DNA of 64,000 nucleotides from Urechis unicinctus (taxonomy: Eukaryota > Annelida > Polychaeta > Xenopneusta > Urechidae): NCBI GenBank assembly GCA_034190875.2, contig CM067354.1, forward strand, positions 10,421,231 through 10,485,230, written 5' to 3'. Shown piece by piece: positions 24,662 through 36,545 of the stretch. How positions within the stretch are numbered: position 1 is the stretch's first letter; each line of letters starts with the position of its first letter. Under the pieces are notes generated by a model. That model saw nothing but the letters and a program-made list of their open reading frames with translations. It did not search any database and was not told the origin of the DNA. A program made the position numbers and the translations under genes.

Positions 24662-24927
24662 TTTGTCAATGCATGATTAACAGAACTTAAGAGCAGTTTT
24701 TTTATAATGGACAGATTCCCCCCCCCCACCAAATCCAACAGTTTTTCTGGGAACTGTTGATTTCCGGTTTCCAGTTTCTAAACATCCCCATTGTGAATGA
24801 AGGCTTTCAGAAGCACACCGTTTGGAATATGGCATGGCCAATAGCTGTTTGATTGTGGAAAAAAAAAAGTAATTCAGACACTGTCTAGTCAAATACATAA
24901 TATTTAATACACCCTCTAGTCAAGGTC

Positions 24928-24997
24928 CCCTAGCCTGATGGCTGAGGGCGCTGTTTACATGTTACTGATATTCAATAGTCTCGCCATCAGTCTAGGG
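24928..24997. repeat. Short inverted repeat, MITE-like
   Basis: CCCTAGCCTGATGGC at about 24927-24941 pairs with GCCATCAGTCTAGGG at 24983-24997 (14 of 15), with a loop of about 40 bases. It opens a roughly 700-base GC-richer block that ends with another inverted repeat at 25562-25601. Confidence 0.7.
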
Positions 24998-25021
24998 AAG
25001 GATAGCGTCTTGAACTGGACA

Positions 25022-25043
25022 AGCATCCCAGATTTGGGATGCT
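25022..25043. repeat. Perfect 9-bp hairpin
   Basis: AGCATCCCA, four bases GATT, then TGGGATGCT. A perfect stem inside the GC-richer block. Confidence 0.85.
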
Positions 25044-25561
25044 CCAATCACAAGCCGTGTCTCTCGGTCACTCTCGGGTACTTTTGAGTCGTTGTCTCTC
25101 ATTGGTCAGTTCAACAATTTCCGAAGAACTTGTCCTACCGGACGAGTGGCTTTTATGAGCAGGGCGCACACCCCGATTTGTTGTTTCACGCTGAGTGGCA
25201 CCGTTAATCACACAGTCGGCGAGAAGAAGCAGACACAAAACTGGTTCTTTTAACTGACTATTACGTAAACATACTATCGTGCAGCTAAGCGATTAAAGCG
25301 CTTGTTGTGGTGCCAATTTGAACTATTGGGACGCCCCATAATTCCAGAAGACATTCAATGTTTTCTCATTAGACGCAGACCACAACAATGTACATGACGT
25401 CACATAAAGCCGCGGGTGCATATCACAAGCCAGTTTCATGAGGCAGACACGCGCAATTAAGGTCAATCTGGGTCACAACCTTTGCGTTGATTGGTCACGA
25501 AGGTTAACGAACGTGTCTAATGGATATTCGGACGCGCCAGTTTAAGACATTGTCTTGTCGT
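25044..25561. other. GC-richer block, probable non-autonomous DNA element
   Basis: Higher GC and CpG than the rest of the window, no open frame, bounded by inverted-repeat segments on both sides. It suggests one or more nested MITEs. No matching ends or target-site duplication were fixed. Confidence 0.35.
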
Positions 25562-25612
25562 AGACTCTAGGGCGAGAAGCGTAGCGGTACCCCTGGAGTC
25601 TGGGACGCAGAC
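25562..25612. repeat. Inverted repeat at right edge of GC-rich block
   Basis: AGACTCTAGGG (25562-25572) pairs with CCCTGGAGTCT (25591-25601), 10 of 11. ACGCAGACTAG follows. CTAG-x-CTG-type words also occur at the left edge near 24930 and 24990. Confidence 0.6.
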
Positions 25613-26204
25613 TAGTATACTACCGTCAGAGTGGGGCTCACTTCATAAGTACGAGGTTTCAACATTCCAAAACAAATTATCTTATGTAAGAACACCACCA
25701 GAAAAGGCTACTTTCGACCTGCGGTTGGGTCGTATGAATCATAAGTGTCATTCTTTTATCTGTATACGATTTACTATCAGACTATGGCACCAATTCAGTA
25801 GACCATACTTCGATTTAATTAAGAACGCATCAATACGCCATTGTTTCAGAAAAATCATTCAACAGGGGTGTTATATTATTAGCGATAGCTCATTAATTTG
25901 CCATAGAATTTTGAATAACATGTAATGTATAATAAGATGATATACTTGTAAATGAGAAAACAAAGACCTTACCCCTGCCATGTTAATGTGTGTATAAAAT
26001 TTTAACCATGAACGTCGAAAAACTTGCAGTCGCTATCGAATAATTGAAGTGAAAACTCTTCTAGTAAACGCCCGATATCGCTCACAACAACAGATTTGGT
26101 TCCAAATGTAGGCAATAATATATTTGCATAATTAAATCGTTCAAAGCCAATCACATTTCAGAAAAAATGTCATAAAATGCAAAACAGCAGAGGGGGGTGG
26201 CACG
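25613..26204. other. Gap, nothing firm
   Basis: A 66-codon plus frame (25725-25925) is unassigned. No other signal. Confidence 0.35.
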
Positions 26205-26310
26205 ATTGTCAAGTGTACCTCAATCGAGGTGGGCCGTACTGGGAACGAAGTACGTACTTTGTTTGAGGTACGTACTTCCTTCTGCGGTCAGTCCGCGACC
26301 TGATAATGCA
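26205..26310 (-). repeat. Palindrome-containing repeat, inverted copy
   Basis: Reverse-complement partner of 22860-22945, with AAGTACGTACTT twice in related form. Both small frames here (plus 26197-26445, minus 26209-26424) are probably by-products. Confidence 0.8.
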
Positions 26311-26617
26311 TGTATTATGGTACAATACAATTTGCATTTTAAACGACAGGAAGGCACACAAAAAGCTCGTTATTCTAAAAGCAGCAATGTACCCCTTGAA
26401 TACATTGCTGCTCAAGCTTTGCAATTGAATTCGCTAGTTAAATGAATCCATGATCTTAATGATCATATTGTACTAAACTGAACCGGTCACTGTATGCTGC
26501 AAACCAAATTGTTGTGCCTGAATAAATAATCGAAGAGTAAAAACGGCCTTGTTCATCGCTGATATTGCATCGAGTATCGCCCCATAACAATGGCAGGCAA
26601 TTGTCGAGTGGAAATGT

Positions 26618-26663
26618 GTTTGTGTGTGTATGTGTGTGTGTGTGTGTGGGGGGGGGGGGGGGG
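26618..26663. repeat. (TG)n followed by a 16-G run
   Basis: TGTG-type repeats from about 26618 run into G from 26648 to 26663. The Pro/His/Thr-rich minus frames and the Cys/Val/Gly-rich plus frame over it are artefacts. Confidence 0.9.
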
Positions 26664-27831
26664 TGTGCGTCATACTGGGACGTCTGGTGCGATCCAAACC
26701 AATTCATTTATAGTGATCCCTTTGGACATATGTTCAATATCTCATTTATGATTGCATCGTTCTAAATGAGCATCGTCATCGGTCTATTAATGAATATAAG
26801 TTAATCTATGCGAACCTACGCATGAAGTTTGCTATACGGTAACAAAGAAGTACAGTCCGGTGCAGTGATTGTAATCAAAATGAAATGATTGCTGTCTATA
26901 TCACGGCCCAGCCCAACATCAAATAAATCAGCCAAGTAACATCCGAGGGCCTTTTAACCGGAGCTTGGTGAGGCGCACTGTCTATTTGGTCTTCTACTTC
27001 TACTCCTCCTCTTCCTTCTCCTCCTCTTCTATGTCTCCGGTAATCTCAGCATGTGGTAACATGGCCAACTGGCATCATAACAATTGTATCTGTGAGATTG
27101 TTGTTAAATCCATTACGATAGGGAACGATATTTTTAGGCGATATCTTGGAAAACTGCACTAAAGCCGCTGCTTACCTGTTGGCAGACTAGGTAAGATGAA
27201 TGCGCATCTTAACCGAATTCCTCCGGTAATTAATATAATAAAGTACAGTTGTAACCTAATTTTACAGAACAATGTTTGCTATTGTTCAGTTCAGCCCAAG
27301 AGCTAAGCATCCGTGTATGTCAACAAAGGGCTTTTTCACTTCTATCTTTGGTCTTGACCTAGGTATTTGGCTATAAATATAAATAATTTTCATTTCGTGA
27401 TTATCTAAGAATCAGCCATTGTTTAGAGCACAAGAGTAGTCGGGAGTGACCGCATGACGTCACTCACATTTCGAATTTGATTTTTTTTGTACCGTTAAGC
27501 ATCCTGAATAACTTGCCGATCTCGAAGATATTCTTTGTGTGCGAACCACCAAATAGATTTCTTTTCGAGGTTTAAATAATTCGGTTTGTTATAAAGATTT
27601 CTACCGATACAAAATCAATTACACAGCGTAAACCAGCGAGAGTGAGACCGAAGCTTGTAACTGACTTCTACGATTGTCTAATTTATCTGTTATAAAACAG
27701 CTACCATAATAAATGCCTGCACCTAACAGACTATCACGTAGAAGAGGGCATCTGATCACTTGTTAGGACTCTATGGAATAGTAAATAGCTATGGGTTGAG
27801 TTATCAGCACGGCATGTAAACAAGGTCTAAT
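26664..27831. other. Gap, nothing firm
   Basis: A short pyrimidine-rich (TCC/TTC) tract lies at 26990-27035. No gene or repeat was recognised. Confidence 0.4.
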
Positions 27832-27912
27832 CCATTGACCATACAACCGGCACTTTTGAGGTCTCTCAGCAGATTTATATGCTTACAGCTGCTAACGCAA
27901 TCAGCGCAGGTG
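27832..27912 (-). pseudogene. TM1-type receptor fragment, broken copy
   Basis: Plus-strand TTGACCATACAA, then GAGGT-TCTC and TATGCTTACA match 20341-20395. On the minus strand one frame reads ALIALAAVSI, stop, IC, stop, ETSKVPVVWSMD, parallel to RETSEVKIVWSSN at 20.3 kb. Two stops make it a relic. Confidence 0.4.
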
Positions 27913-30800
27913 ATTCTAGAGTCCATGTAAGTATAGGATTCCGAGATCGAGCTATGTAGCAAAACATCCCATGTTGCTCATGAAGGCGGGAATTTCACTC
28001 CCACTTTTATTCACAACAAGTTTAAAGTTACCATAATGGAACAACTTATTTATTTCCCTCTAGATTTTGCAGCTGCTTACAGGCGTTGATCAACTAAGTC
28101 ATCAAAATCAAACGTATTTCTTATTTCTTTTTTCATAGTTACAGCCATTCGATGATTCCGCCTAAATCAATGCGGATTGCTTGAACTTATGTCGCCTCAA
28201 GAATGAGCACACGCTGTATGAACAGATTGATGGAGTTGTATGGATAATCTATATATATATATAACAGAGTATTGAAGCAATAAGTGTGGTACATGTCTTA
28301 GGCAACGTAGTCATAAAATGTTCATTTCATTTCGACTGCAGATGTATTTTCAATTTTGACGCAGATGTTCCTCGGGTCATCTAAGGTACTACACGTGGAA
28401 CACATTATTTCGCATGCAGCTTATGTGCTGCGATGACGCACCCTGCATTGTACCAGTGCATGCTGAGCACCGATGTTATATGTTTATCCCCATTTAATTG
28501 ACTGCGTTCTCATTAATTTTTTATTTTGCAAATTTTGTTCTCACAGTTGAGCAAAGTTTCTAGTTATGTTCAATAAATACGAAGGTACGTAAGATCTTCG
28601 ATATCGGATTAATGGCATTTGTCATTTATTAGCGTTCTGAATGATAATAAAATTATAATCAAGGGTAGGATTTATTCTTCATGTAAAGAGAAAGGGGCTT
28701 ACAAGTCATCGATGGTAAAGAAAACTATTATCTCACATCCTTATCCTAGTCATTCAAAATGGACCAAACACAGACTGTGAAATGAAATGCAAATGTCTGC
28801 GTCGTCAGCCACCTATGATTTGTTCTCATTGAGCATCGTCGATATAAGAAATGTTAACGAAGACTCAAGCGAATGAGCTGTCTCTTACTGGGGTGTTCTT
28901 CTGATGACTTGCCGGTCACTTAAAAGCCCATTGCTTATCATCGTAAAACACAACTCACAAACCGTATTTTACAATACAGCTACCTATAGATGTTACGTCA
29001 AGTTGGGCTGAGCAGCAAATATGCTTAGTGTATTCGGTTATCAATCGTTTGTTAACCAATTTAAATAATGCCGTATTGAATGAGGCACATTTTAAGATGC
29101 ATATTTGAGCACTAAATGACTAGATCGTCTTTCAAAAGCAAACTGATCCTCACTGCTGGATAAGTCTTCGTCGATAACCATTAGTAATTTTGTTACACCG
29201 ATTTTTAAACATTACGTGCAAAGTGATGTAAATGAGGAACCCGGTAATTTACATGATGATACATTAGGCACATTTTCAAGGTTGATAAATGCAATTTGAC
29301 ACAGATCGAATCATGCCAATAGTCAGTCATTATTGCTATTGTTAATGCCTATGAATTGATAATTGTAGAAATAACCTCGGTGACTTAAGGCAATCAACAA
29401 TCTCCAGCTGGCTTCTATGTCAAGTTACAGCTCTGGTATTCATGAGTACAATTTTGTTTGTCTTCTTGTCAAATGATAACTGTGGAAGTATACCATACCA
29501 TTCCATACAGCATAACTATATTTTGATAAATCTCAATCCCTAGTGCATCATAAATGTCAATTATGCGTCGGTAACTCCTGGCTTTCCCCATCAGCAGCCG
29601 CATTTATATAGTAGAAGCATTCTATAGTCAATAACTGATATAAAAGGATAGAGAAGTTGATTGATTTATGTTTAGTAGTTCGGTCATATTATTTTCTGTT
29701 TTCCATTAGTTCGCAATTATGTCTGGTGAGTTGTCATACCATCAGTAATCTATAATAACCTGTCAGATAATTCGGCGAATAATGTTATTTCGTCAGGGTT
29801 GTATGTTATTTATGATATTGTAAATGTACAGTCGTATACTGTTAAGTGTCGCGATCTCTTTTTCGGCTCTTAAAATCACCTCGATAGGAATATAAATTAA
29901 GTAGGCAGAAAAAAACCTGAGCGGCTAACAATCGTAGTCTCATCTATTTAGAAGGTACCCAATGCTGGAGAACTCTGGCTGTCTATTATTAAAATGTCAT
30001 AGAACATCGTTAAAGCTATTCAAGACCAATTTTGGGTTAGTTCTCTGAACCGGATTAAATATATATTGCTTTAGCACAGACACAAAAGGAAAATACATTT
30101 CTGGGTCAGAGAAAATGGAAGTTGCAAAGGCCCTTGCTAGAGCTGTTCTGTGCGTCAGAAAGTTTGTTTTGATTTTGCTTTTTTAATAATATAATAACTA
30201 CATAAGCTTTGGGCCATCTGTCAGAGCTTGTCCTCACCCAGGCAGGGAGTGAGCTCTGTGGGTCCGAATGATATCAATGGAGGAGAGTTTCTATATATTT
30301 ACTGCTTTATTTGCTCTTCTTTCTAAAACTTTATATCACACCAGCTAGCTTTTGGTGTATCTCAAATGCATGTACAATAATTGTTGTAGTCTGTTGCAAA
30401 GAACTATCAGAGTACAAAAATTATAAATGAACAGTTAGTTCAACGAGCTGTTTATAGCTACGTAATGACCATTAATGAAATTAAATCCTTGTGTACACTA
30501 CTGGTATGTTACTTTGAGCTGAAACTTTGACCCTCGGCAATAAATACAGATCGGATTACTCGCATAATTATTGAGCACTTTTCATTTTCCTTGATACTTA
30601 GTAATTGCGTTTTGAACGTGTTTCTATTACGCCATTATGATATACATTAGGAGAAATAGTTGAACTCACAGCCGATGGAAATAAACATAATTCAAAGATA
30701 ACGATGGACACTATACATTGGATCATAAGAGTACTGAAATTAAGACCTTATTCAATGTAATCTGCATACACTGGGATTGCAATGTATACAGAATGTATAA
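27913..30800. other. Gap, nothing seen
   Basis: About 2.9 kb without any frame of 60 codons until 30718, no microsatellite beyond a 20-base TA run near 28247, and no recognised repeat. One of the emptiest parts of the window. Confidence 0.5.
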
Positions 30801-30819
30801 GCAGTCTATACAAATTGGA

Positions 30820-31680
30820 GAAGTCGAAACAATAAAAGATTTCTATTACGAACCGAATAATGTTTCTGCTCGCAGAACTTGGCTTCGTAAGTCGCCGGAC
30901 AACATATAGGGCAATGCATTGTCCAGAATATTTCACAGATGCGGTCGGTAATCGTGAGGTGTACATGAAAAAGTCAATGATTATGAAGCAAATGACCTAT
31001 TATGAAAATTCTTGGCCATCGGTTTGGATATACAGATGCAAGCTTTCGGTATTATTTCTCAGGGTCTTCACACTTTCTACCAATACTAACCTGAACAACC
31101 GCCCATAGCTTATCGGTATATCAACAAAGCAGTCGCTTTTTAATTCTACCTTTGTATAAATGTCTAGCAAAGTCTTGGTAGCGCACGTAACGTATAAATC
31201 GTTCCCAGCAATTCTGGCTGAACAACGTTTTTTTTAGATTGTATCAATCTATACGCGTTGTGGAATACAACATTTACGTCGACAACCGACTGCTGTGCTT
31301 AACATTTGACGTGACACATCAATGAAGCACCTCAATTCAAGAATTGTACTATCATTTAAAGTGCTAATTTATTAATTACACTTATTGATAGATCCTCAAA
31401 GCGGAAAGTGCGGAATAAGGGCCAAAGAATTTTTCTATATTTTTGACCATACTGAGGCAGCAGTTGCCACGTAAAAGGTCATACACTACAGGACAATAAC
31501 TGAAATTAATTAAGCGATAAAATAGATGAAAGAAAAGCATATTGATTTGGTCAATAGAATGGATGAACCTGAAAAATACAGCCGAAGATATTTGATCAAA
31601 GGCATAATGGAAAGCGAAGAAAACGACATTCATTCTTTTTCAGGAAAGACGTTGTGCAATAAATGACATTAAGACGGAAC
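30820..31680 (+). repeat. Diverged direct duplication, copy 1 (about 850 bp)
   Basis: The parts 30820-31035 and 31280-31680 match 32160-32390 and 32425-32730 in the same order. Shared runs include GGGCAATGC, GACGTGACACATCAATGAAGC and CATACACTACAGGACAATAACT. A frame through the first part (FLLAELGFVSRRTTY) has a counterpart in copy 2 (FLLASLGIVSHQTTY). Differences are spread over all codon positions, which argues against selection on that peptide. Confidence 0.85.
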
Positions 31681-32159
31681 ACAGCATGCAACTTGGTGGT
31701 CTATGGGATGTCCTTGTCATATACACACTACACCAAACAAACGAAAAGGGCAATAAATGCAGGTTCAAGCTAAAAGGGCTTTACATGGTTTCTGACATAT
31801 TATTCATGTATCAAACTCATAATTAGACAAATAGAACACAAAGCAGTTTCTATTACGCCACAGTTTTGATATTGTTCTGTTATTTATTTCAATGTTCATT
31901 ATATTCGAGAACAACTACGGATAAAAAGAAATTCCATTGTATATCTAATTACTAGCATTTATAATGGATGTAATTTTGTCGTCCTATAATATAATGATAT
32001 AGATTGGCAGATCCCTGCCACATGTTAAGGCATGGTGTAGAATAATAAATATCAAGCTAACCTATAACACAGTTAGCTATAATAGCTAACTGAATCCACT
32101 ATTTGTCACGCGAGTGTATTTGCTCCATTATTGCCCGTAGAAAGCAGCGTAAACAGTCT

Positions 32160-32730
32160 AAACAAATTTGAGAAGTCAAAAGAATATTTTTTTGCAGTTC
32201 TGCTAACAAATATATTTCAAAAACGAAACCAAATAGCGTTCTTGCTCGCATCACTTGGCATCGTTAGTCACCAAACAACATATGGGGCAATGCTTTGTCC
32301 AAATTATTTCATAGATGCTGTCGCTAATGGTGAGGTGTGCACGGCAAAGTCAATGTCCATGAATCAAATGAGCTAAATGGCAATTCGTTGCCTTCGGTAT
32401 ATAGAGATGATTGCTTCCTGCTGTGCTTTATATTGGACGTGACACATCAATGAAGCCAAAACATTTAAGAGTTGAACTATCATTTAAAGTGTCTAATTTA
32501 ACAATTACGTTTATTTATTGATCATCAAAGCCTAGAATGCGGAATTAGGGCCACAGAATTTGCCAATATTTTCACCCAAGCTTAAGCTGCAGTTGCCGCA
32601 TCAAAAGTCATACACTACAGGACAATAACTGAAATGAATTAAGTCATAAAAATATATTTGATCCGAATCAAAGGCATAATAGAAAACGAAGAAAGCGCAA
32701 GACGCTGTGCGACTTATGACATAGTGACGT
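32160..32730 (+). repeat. Diverged direct duplication, copy 2 (about 570 bp)
   Basis: Lacks about 240 bases present in copy 1 (31035-31280). The 81-codon frame at 32131-32376 lies in it and is considered non-functional. Confidence 0.85.
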
Positions 32731-34399
32731 GTTGATAGAAAGTAGAAGGGAATACATGTAAATCATTTGAAGGCACATTTGGTGTTTGCAGACATATTCT
32801 ACTGATGACTCTGGTTTGTCCCGTCTTTCGAGAGGAAATGTGTTTTCCTCATCAGAATCTACAAATGGAATCCTTTGAGACGACAGCAGTCCTTTGTAAC
32901 GGTGACTTCGCAACACAGATATTGAAACACCACCTCTTGCAAGTCGTTTGTGATTATGTGCACTGCAACGATAACGAAGGTGTTTTCCCTCACCATGGTT
33001 TGAAACAAAGTATAAGAGATAGCGTGACACATCTTTTTCAGGCAGACGATATTGTAACTGAGTTTTCGTCTTATATACGTTTAGGTTTTATAAAAACTGT
33101 AACTATGTTATTTATATACTAAAATCATATTTATTACAGTCACTTCCAAGAAATGGTGTTTGTAAGAAGCACACAGCACATACACAAAAAGTTAACTATC
33201 GAATGTTTACCATTCCATTAAAAAAGGGTCAATAGATTTTGGATTGAAGAACAACGTCATCGGCACGATGGGTCGATTTCTTGAATACGTAACTGTGTAT
33301 GATAGATATTGCCATCATTTATAAAATTATGGAATGTAAATTATTATTATAAAGATTTACACCACGTTTGACAATGTTTATGCATCGTGAAATTGAATGC
33401 TGTACCACAGTGGGGACAACTTACCTATCAATAAGTCAACTTACCTATCAATAGCCACTGTGCAGCCAGAAAGGAATATTCATACTAACTGCCAGCAATA
33501 TGGTTCCTCCACTTTAACCATGTGATGCTATTGGGAATACCATTCGCTACTACTGAACTGTATTTGCCAGCTTATAGCATTAGTTATAACAAAATTCTTA
33601 TGCGTGGGATTTACTGTTGCTATTTATTGTATTTAACTTATAGCGACGTGATAAGGCGGACAACAGTGATCGCTCTCATGGCTACATTTTGCAATAATCG
33701 TCACATAAGCACATTGTCTATTTTAATACTATGGTAAACTTGCCATTATAATCATTGTCCAGAAAGTCGATTAAGAGAATCGTTGGAATGTAGATTTGTT
33801 TTTGATAAAACGTCTGGCCATACATTACAACAATGTATTTCAGTGGAATAGAATGATGTTTAACTGTAGGAAAGTATTTCTAGTTACTAAGATATAAACG
33901 AGTCTCTACCGAGTAATCCATCGGGTGTGCATAAACAATCAACATAGACATTCTATCTTATCATAAGAAAAACACATTTTCTGACGTTGTACCATTTGCT
34001 GCAGCCCTGTTAGTTATGCGTAGATTAGAAATGCCGCGTGAATCCCTCACTTAAAGGTGCTTATGAATTTCCAAGGCAACAATCCATTAGATACAATATT
34101 CGCGCTTGCCGAGCATTAACTGCTGCCTTTCCCTGGATTGCACTGGTCAGTTCTTGAGCATTACCGTACCAGAACGCTATCCGACCTCATAATCTCAGAG
34201 CTGTAATCAACTGGAGTAAAAAGATGGTGATGATGCATATAGGTTATACGATACACCTCCCAAAAAGTGCCCTGGACGACATACTGAAAGCACTAGTAGC
34301 AAGGACCACAATATGGAAACTGCCCTGCAACATAGCTAATGACATAATGTGTATCATGGACGACCACAAATTATCCAACTTTATCCGCATGGATTGATC
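32731..34399. other. Gap with minor repeats
   Basis: Frames on both strands at 32668-33122 (105-120 codons, overlapping) are unassigned. A 20-bp tandem duplication (CAACTTACCTATCAATA) lies at 33418-33456. A plus frame at 33522-33737 is hydrophobic and unassigned. Confidence 0.35.
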
Positions 34400-35075
34400 A
34401 GCAACATTGTTCACGGGAACACATCCAAAAGCCCATCCACTAAAGTGTGGTGTGCTTTAGGGTTGAGAATCAGACCCCCCTCAATTTATAGTGTACGTGG
34501 CCCCAATGAGAAAGGTTTTGCGTGATCATGGTATGTAATACCATGCAAATGCTATTAACATGCAGTTACTGCTCGCTAACTTACACCATTAACACCAACA
34601 TAAATCCATTGCGCAATTTGGATTCAAAATCCATTGTGCAATTTGGATTCAAAATCCATTGCACAATTTGGATTCTATCTGGGATAGCGAGATGAATCTT
34701 ATTAAGATATATGAACAAGTGGAAATCATCATGCATTCACTTGCTAAGCATCAGCAAATAAGACCGTTACTGAATGATAAAGACACCGGAACACTCGTAC
34801 ATGCATTTTGCGAATCTGCTCGGAAAATGGACTATGGTACGGCATATCAAATGTACATATAAACCATCTACAGAAGATACAACCACCAAGGCCTCGCAGG
34901 TCATCAAAACAACAACTACTTGCCACCCCAAATACCAAAGTGAAGTCGTTTAGTGATCGTGTTTCTTCCTTAGCAGCACCACCCCAGTAGAACCAATTAC
35001 AAGTTGACATTCGCTTTGCAGCCTCTTATCAAATACAAAGCTGAAAACACATCTGTTCTTGGAAGTATCAGAGTA
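34400..35075 (+). mobile_element. LINE fragment A, CR1/L2-like, decayed
   Basis: Plus-strand pieces of a reverse transcriptase and its C-terminus in the correct order. FIVYVAPMRKVLRDHGM (from 34485) corresponds to the block just before YADD. The YADD position itself is eroded (HANAI). Then come IRPLLNDKDTGTLVHAF (from about 34768), INHLQKIQ, NTKVKSFSDRVSSLAAP (about 34940-34980) and NTKLKTHLF (about 35030-35065). These are the usual landmarks of CR1/L2-clade elements (LVHAF-x-SRLDYC, KLQRVQN, YGDRAFSVAAP, FKTxLKTHLF). Stops, frame changes and internal losses are numerous, and the SRLDYCN box is scrambled. An internal 25-bp triplication occurs at 34602-34676. It is dead. Confidence 0.8.
34602..34676 (+). 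repeat. 25-bp tandem repeat, three units
   Basis: AAATCCATTGYGCAATTTGG plus ATTCA repeated at 34602, 34627 and 34652, with one or two differences between units (CGC, TGC, CAC in the middle). Each unit is a partial palindrome around the central GC. It interrupts LINE fragment A. Confidence 0.95.
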
Positions 35076-35679
35076 ACTCATATCAGTTTACTCTATCTAC
35101 CATTTTTTATAATGTATGCGAATTTTAGAGCACGTCTTGTACGTAAACCACGTTGATTCTTGCGTCGAGCAGTGACCTCGCGGATGGATTACGGATTCCG
35201 GCATTTCACTGGTATTTCCGTAAAAGCGGCTTCAAATACGATTGTACAGTGCCGTATATTATCAATAATGGGCGGCTTGAGGCTGTCAGTTCTTAAACTA
35301 CACTCCACTCAGTGACGATTTTATCAATTTTAAATAACCGTCATACCGACCACGTGCTATTGAATTATGAGTGAACTACATATGATGTCAAAGGGTATGT
35401 TTATCTAGTTTATCTTGCGTGTTGATGTTAAAACAAACAAAGATGTCATTACGGTTCATGAGTTTATGCTGTCTGGGTCATTGTAAACCATAGTTTTCAT
35501 TACAATGTGGCTTGAGAATAACTTGACAAGTGTAACATCAGCTGGATCTATTGTTCCGTACTGTACCTGGTTTTATCAATTTATCGTCTGAGCCACCATA
35601 GTAATAGTGTTGCTATCGTAAGCGGTATCTCTCCCTCTCTATCAGCTTTCTCAAATGATATTGCTAATCATCAAATATC
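35076..35679. other. Gap between LINE fragments, nothing seen
   Basis: No recognisable coding or repeat sequence. It may be the eroded 3' end of fragment A or host DNA. Confidence 0.4.
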
Positions 35680-36545
35680 ATTAAAGGCACATGCCACCTG
35701 GATTCTACAACCTAGCCAAAAGAATTTAAGGTTATACAAATAATTGCCTTTCGCGTTCAACTCAGATAAAACCGCGATCCTGCTCCTTGGCTTACACAAA
35801 CCACTACGCGACGTTCTCCTATTATCCCTTTCAGTTGTAAGGTCGGAGGTTCAGGTTTCTTAGGGGCCAATCATAAATTTTGGGGTCATGTTTGATTTGT
35901 CTCATTCAATGACAGCTCAGGTCAACAACATGGCTAAGACAGACATTTTCCACCACGGTAATATCGGCCATGTACGATTTAGACTGACTGTCGAAACTAT
36001 CATGTGCCAAGTCCTGTTACTATTCATCTCAAGTCTAGACTACTGTAAAATTCATCTGTATAGCTTCTCTCAAGGCTAAGGTGCGTCCATAACATCGCAA
36101 AGCATCTCATTTCTCGATCAATGTCTCGAAAGCATATAACAACATTGCTATCGAGCCCACACTGACTAGCTTTTTAGAGCGCGCATCTACTACTAGTTGC
36201 TCTTCCTTGTCTACAAAGACTATCATGGACTGGCCTCTGACTACAAATGCCAGCTGCTGAACGAATGCCAGCTGCTGAATGCGTGTCAGCCTCCTATCTG
36301 CCTGCGTCCAGCGAGCAAAGAATCCTTTGTAGAGCGAGCCAGTCCACAGTCGCTGTCAATGCCCTCAGTTTTCTTGGCCCAGCGCCAATGGAACATGTTG
36401 CCTTCATCGATGAGACACTCTCACTCCCTACCTTCGTTTCTGGATGGCAGACTTAGAGCAACTACGTGAAGCGCCAGTGAGCATACTGCATGGAACAAGC
36501 GCTATATAAATGACAGTTAATTGTTATTATTATTATTATTATCAT
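35680..36545 (+). mobile_element. LINE fragment B, CR1/L2-like 3' end with (TTA)n tail
   Basis: Plus-strand C-terminal part of a LINE reverse-transcriptase protein: FNSDKTAILLLG (from about 35755), NFGVMFDLSHSMTAQV (35875-35925), FHHGNIGHVRFRLTVE, SSLDYCKIHLY, LLFLVYKDYHGLASDY and QRQWNMLPSSMRHSHSLPSF. These match the family landmarks NSDKTE-LL-G, LGV-FD-SLSM, F-LRNI-RIR-LT, SRLDYCN-LL, LLTYKALHGLAP-Y and A-LWN-LP-SIR-S-SL-SF. The 3' end reads GCGCTATATAAATG followed by a (TTA)n tail at 36522-36543, typical of this group. Several stops and frame changes are present. It is a 5'-truncated dead copy. Confidence 0.9.

Noticed and set aside
26456-26765. Pro/His/Thr-rich and Cys/Val/Gly-rich frames
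   Set aside because: Translation of (TG)n plus poly-G.
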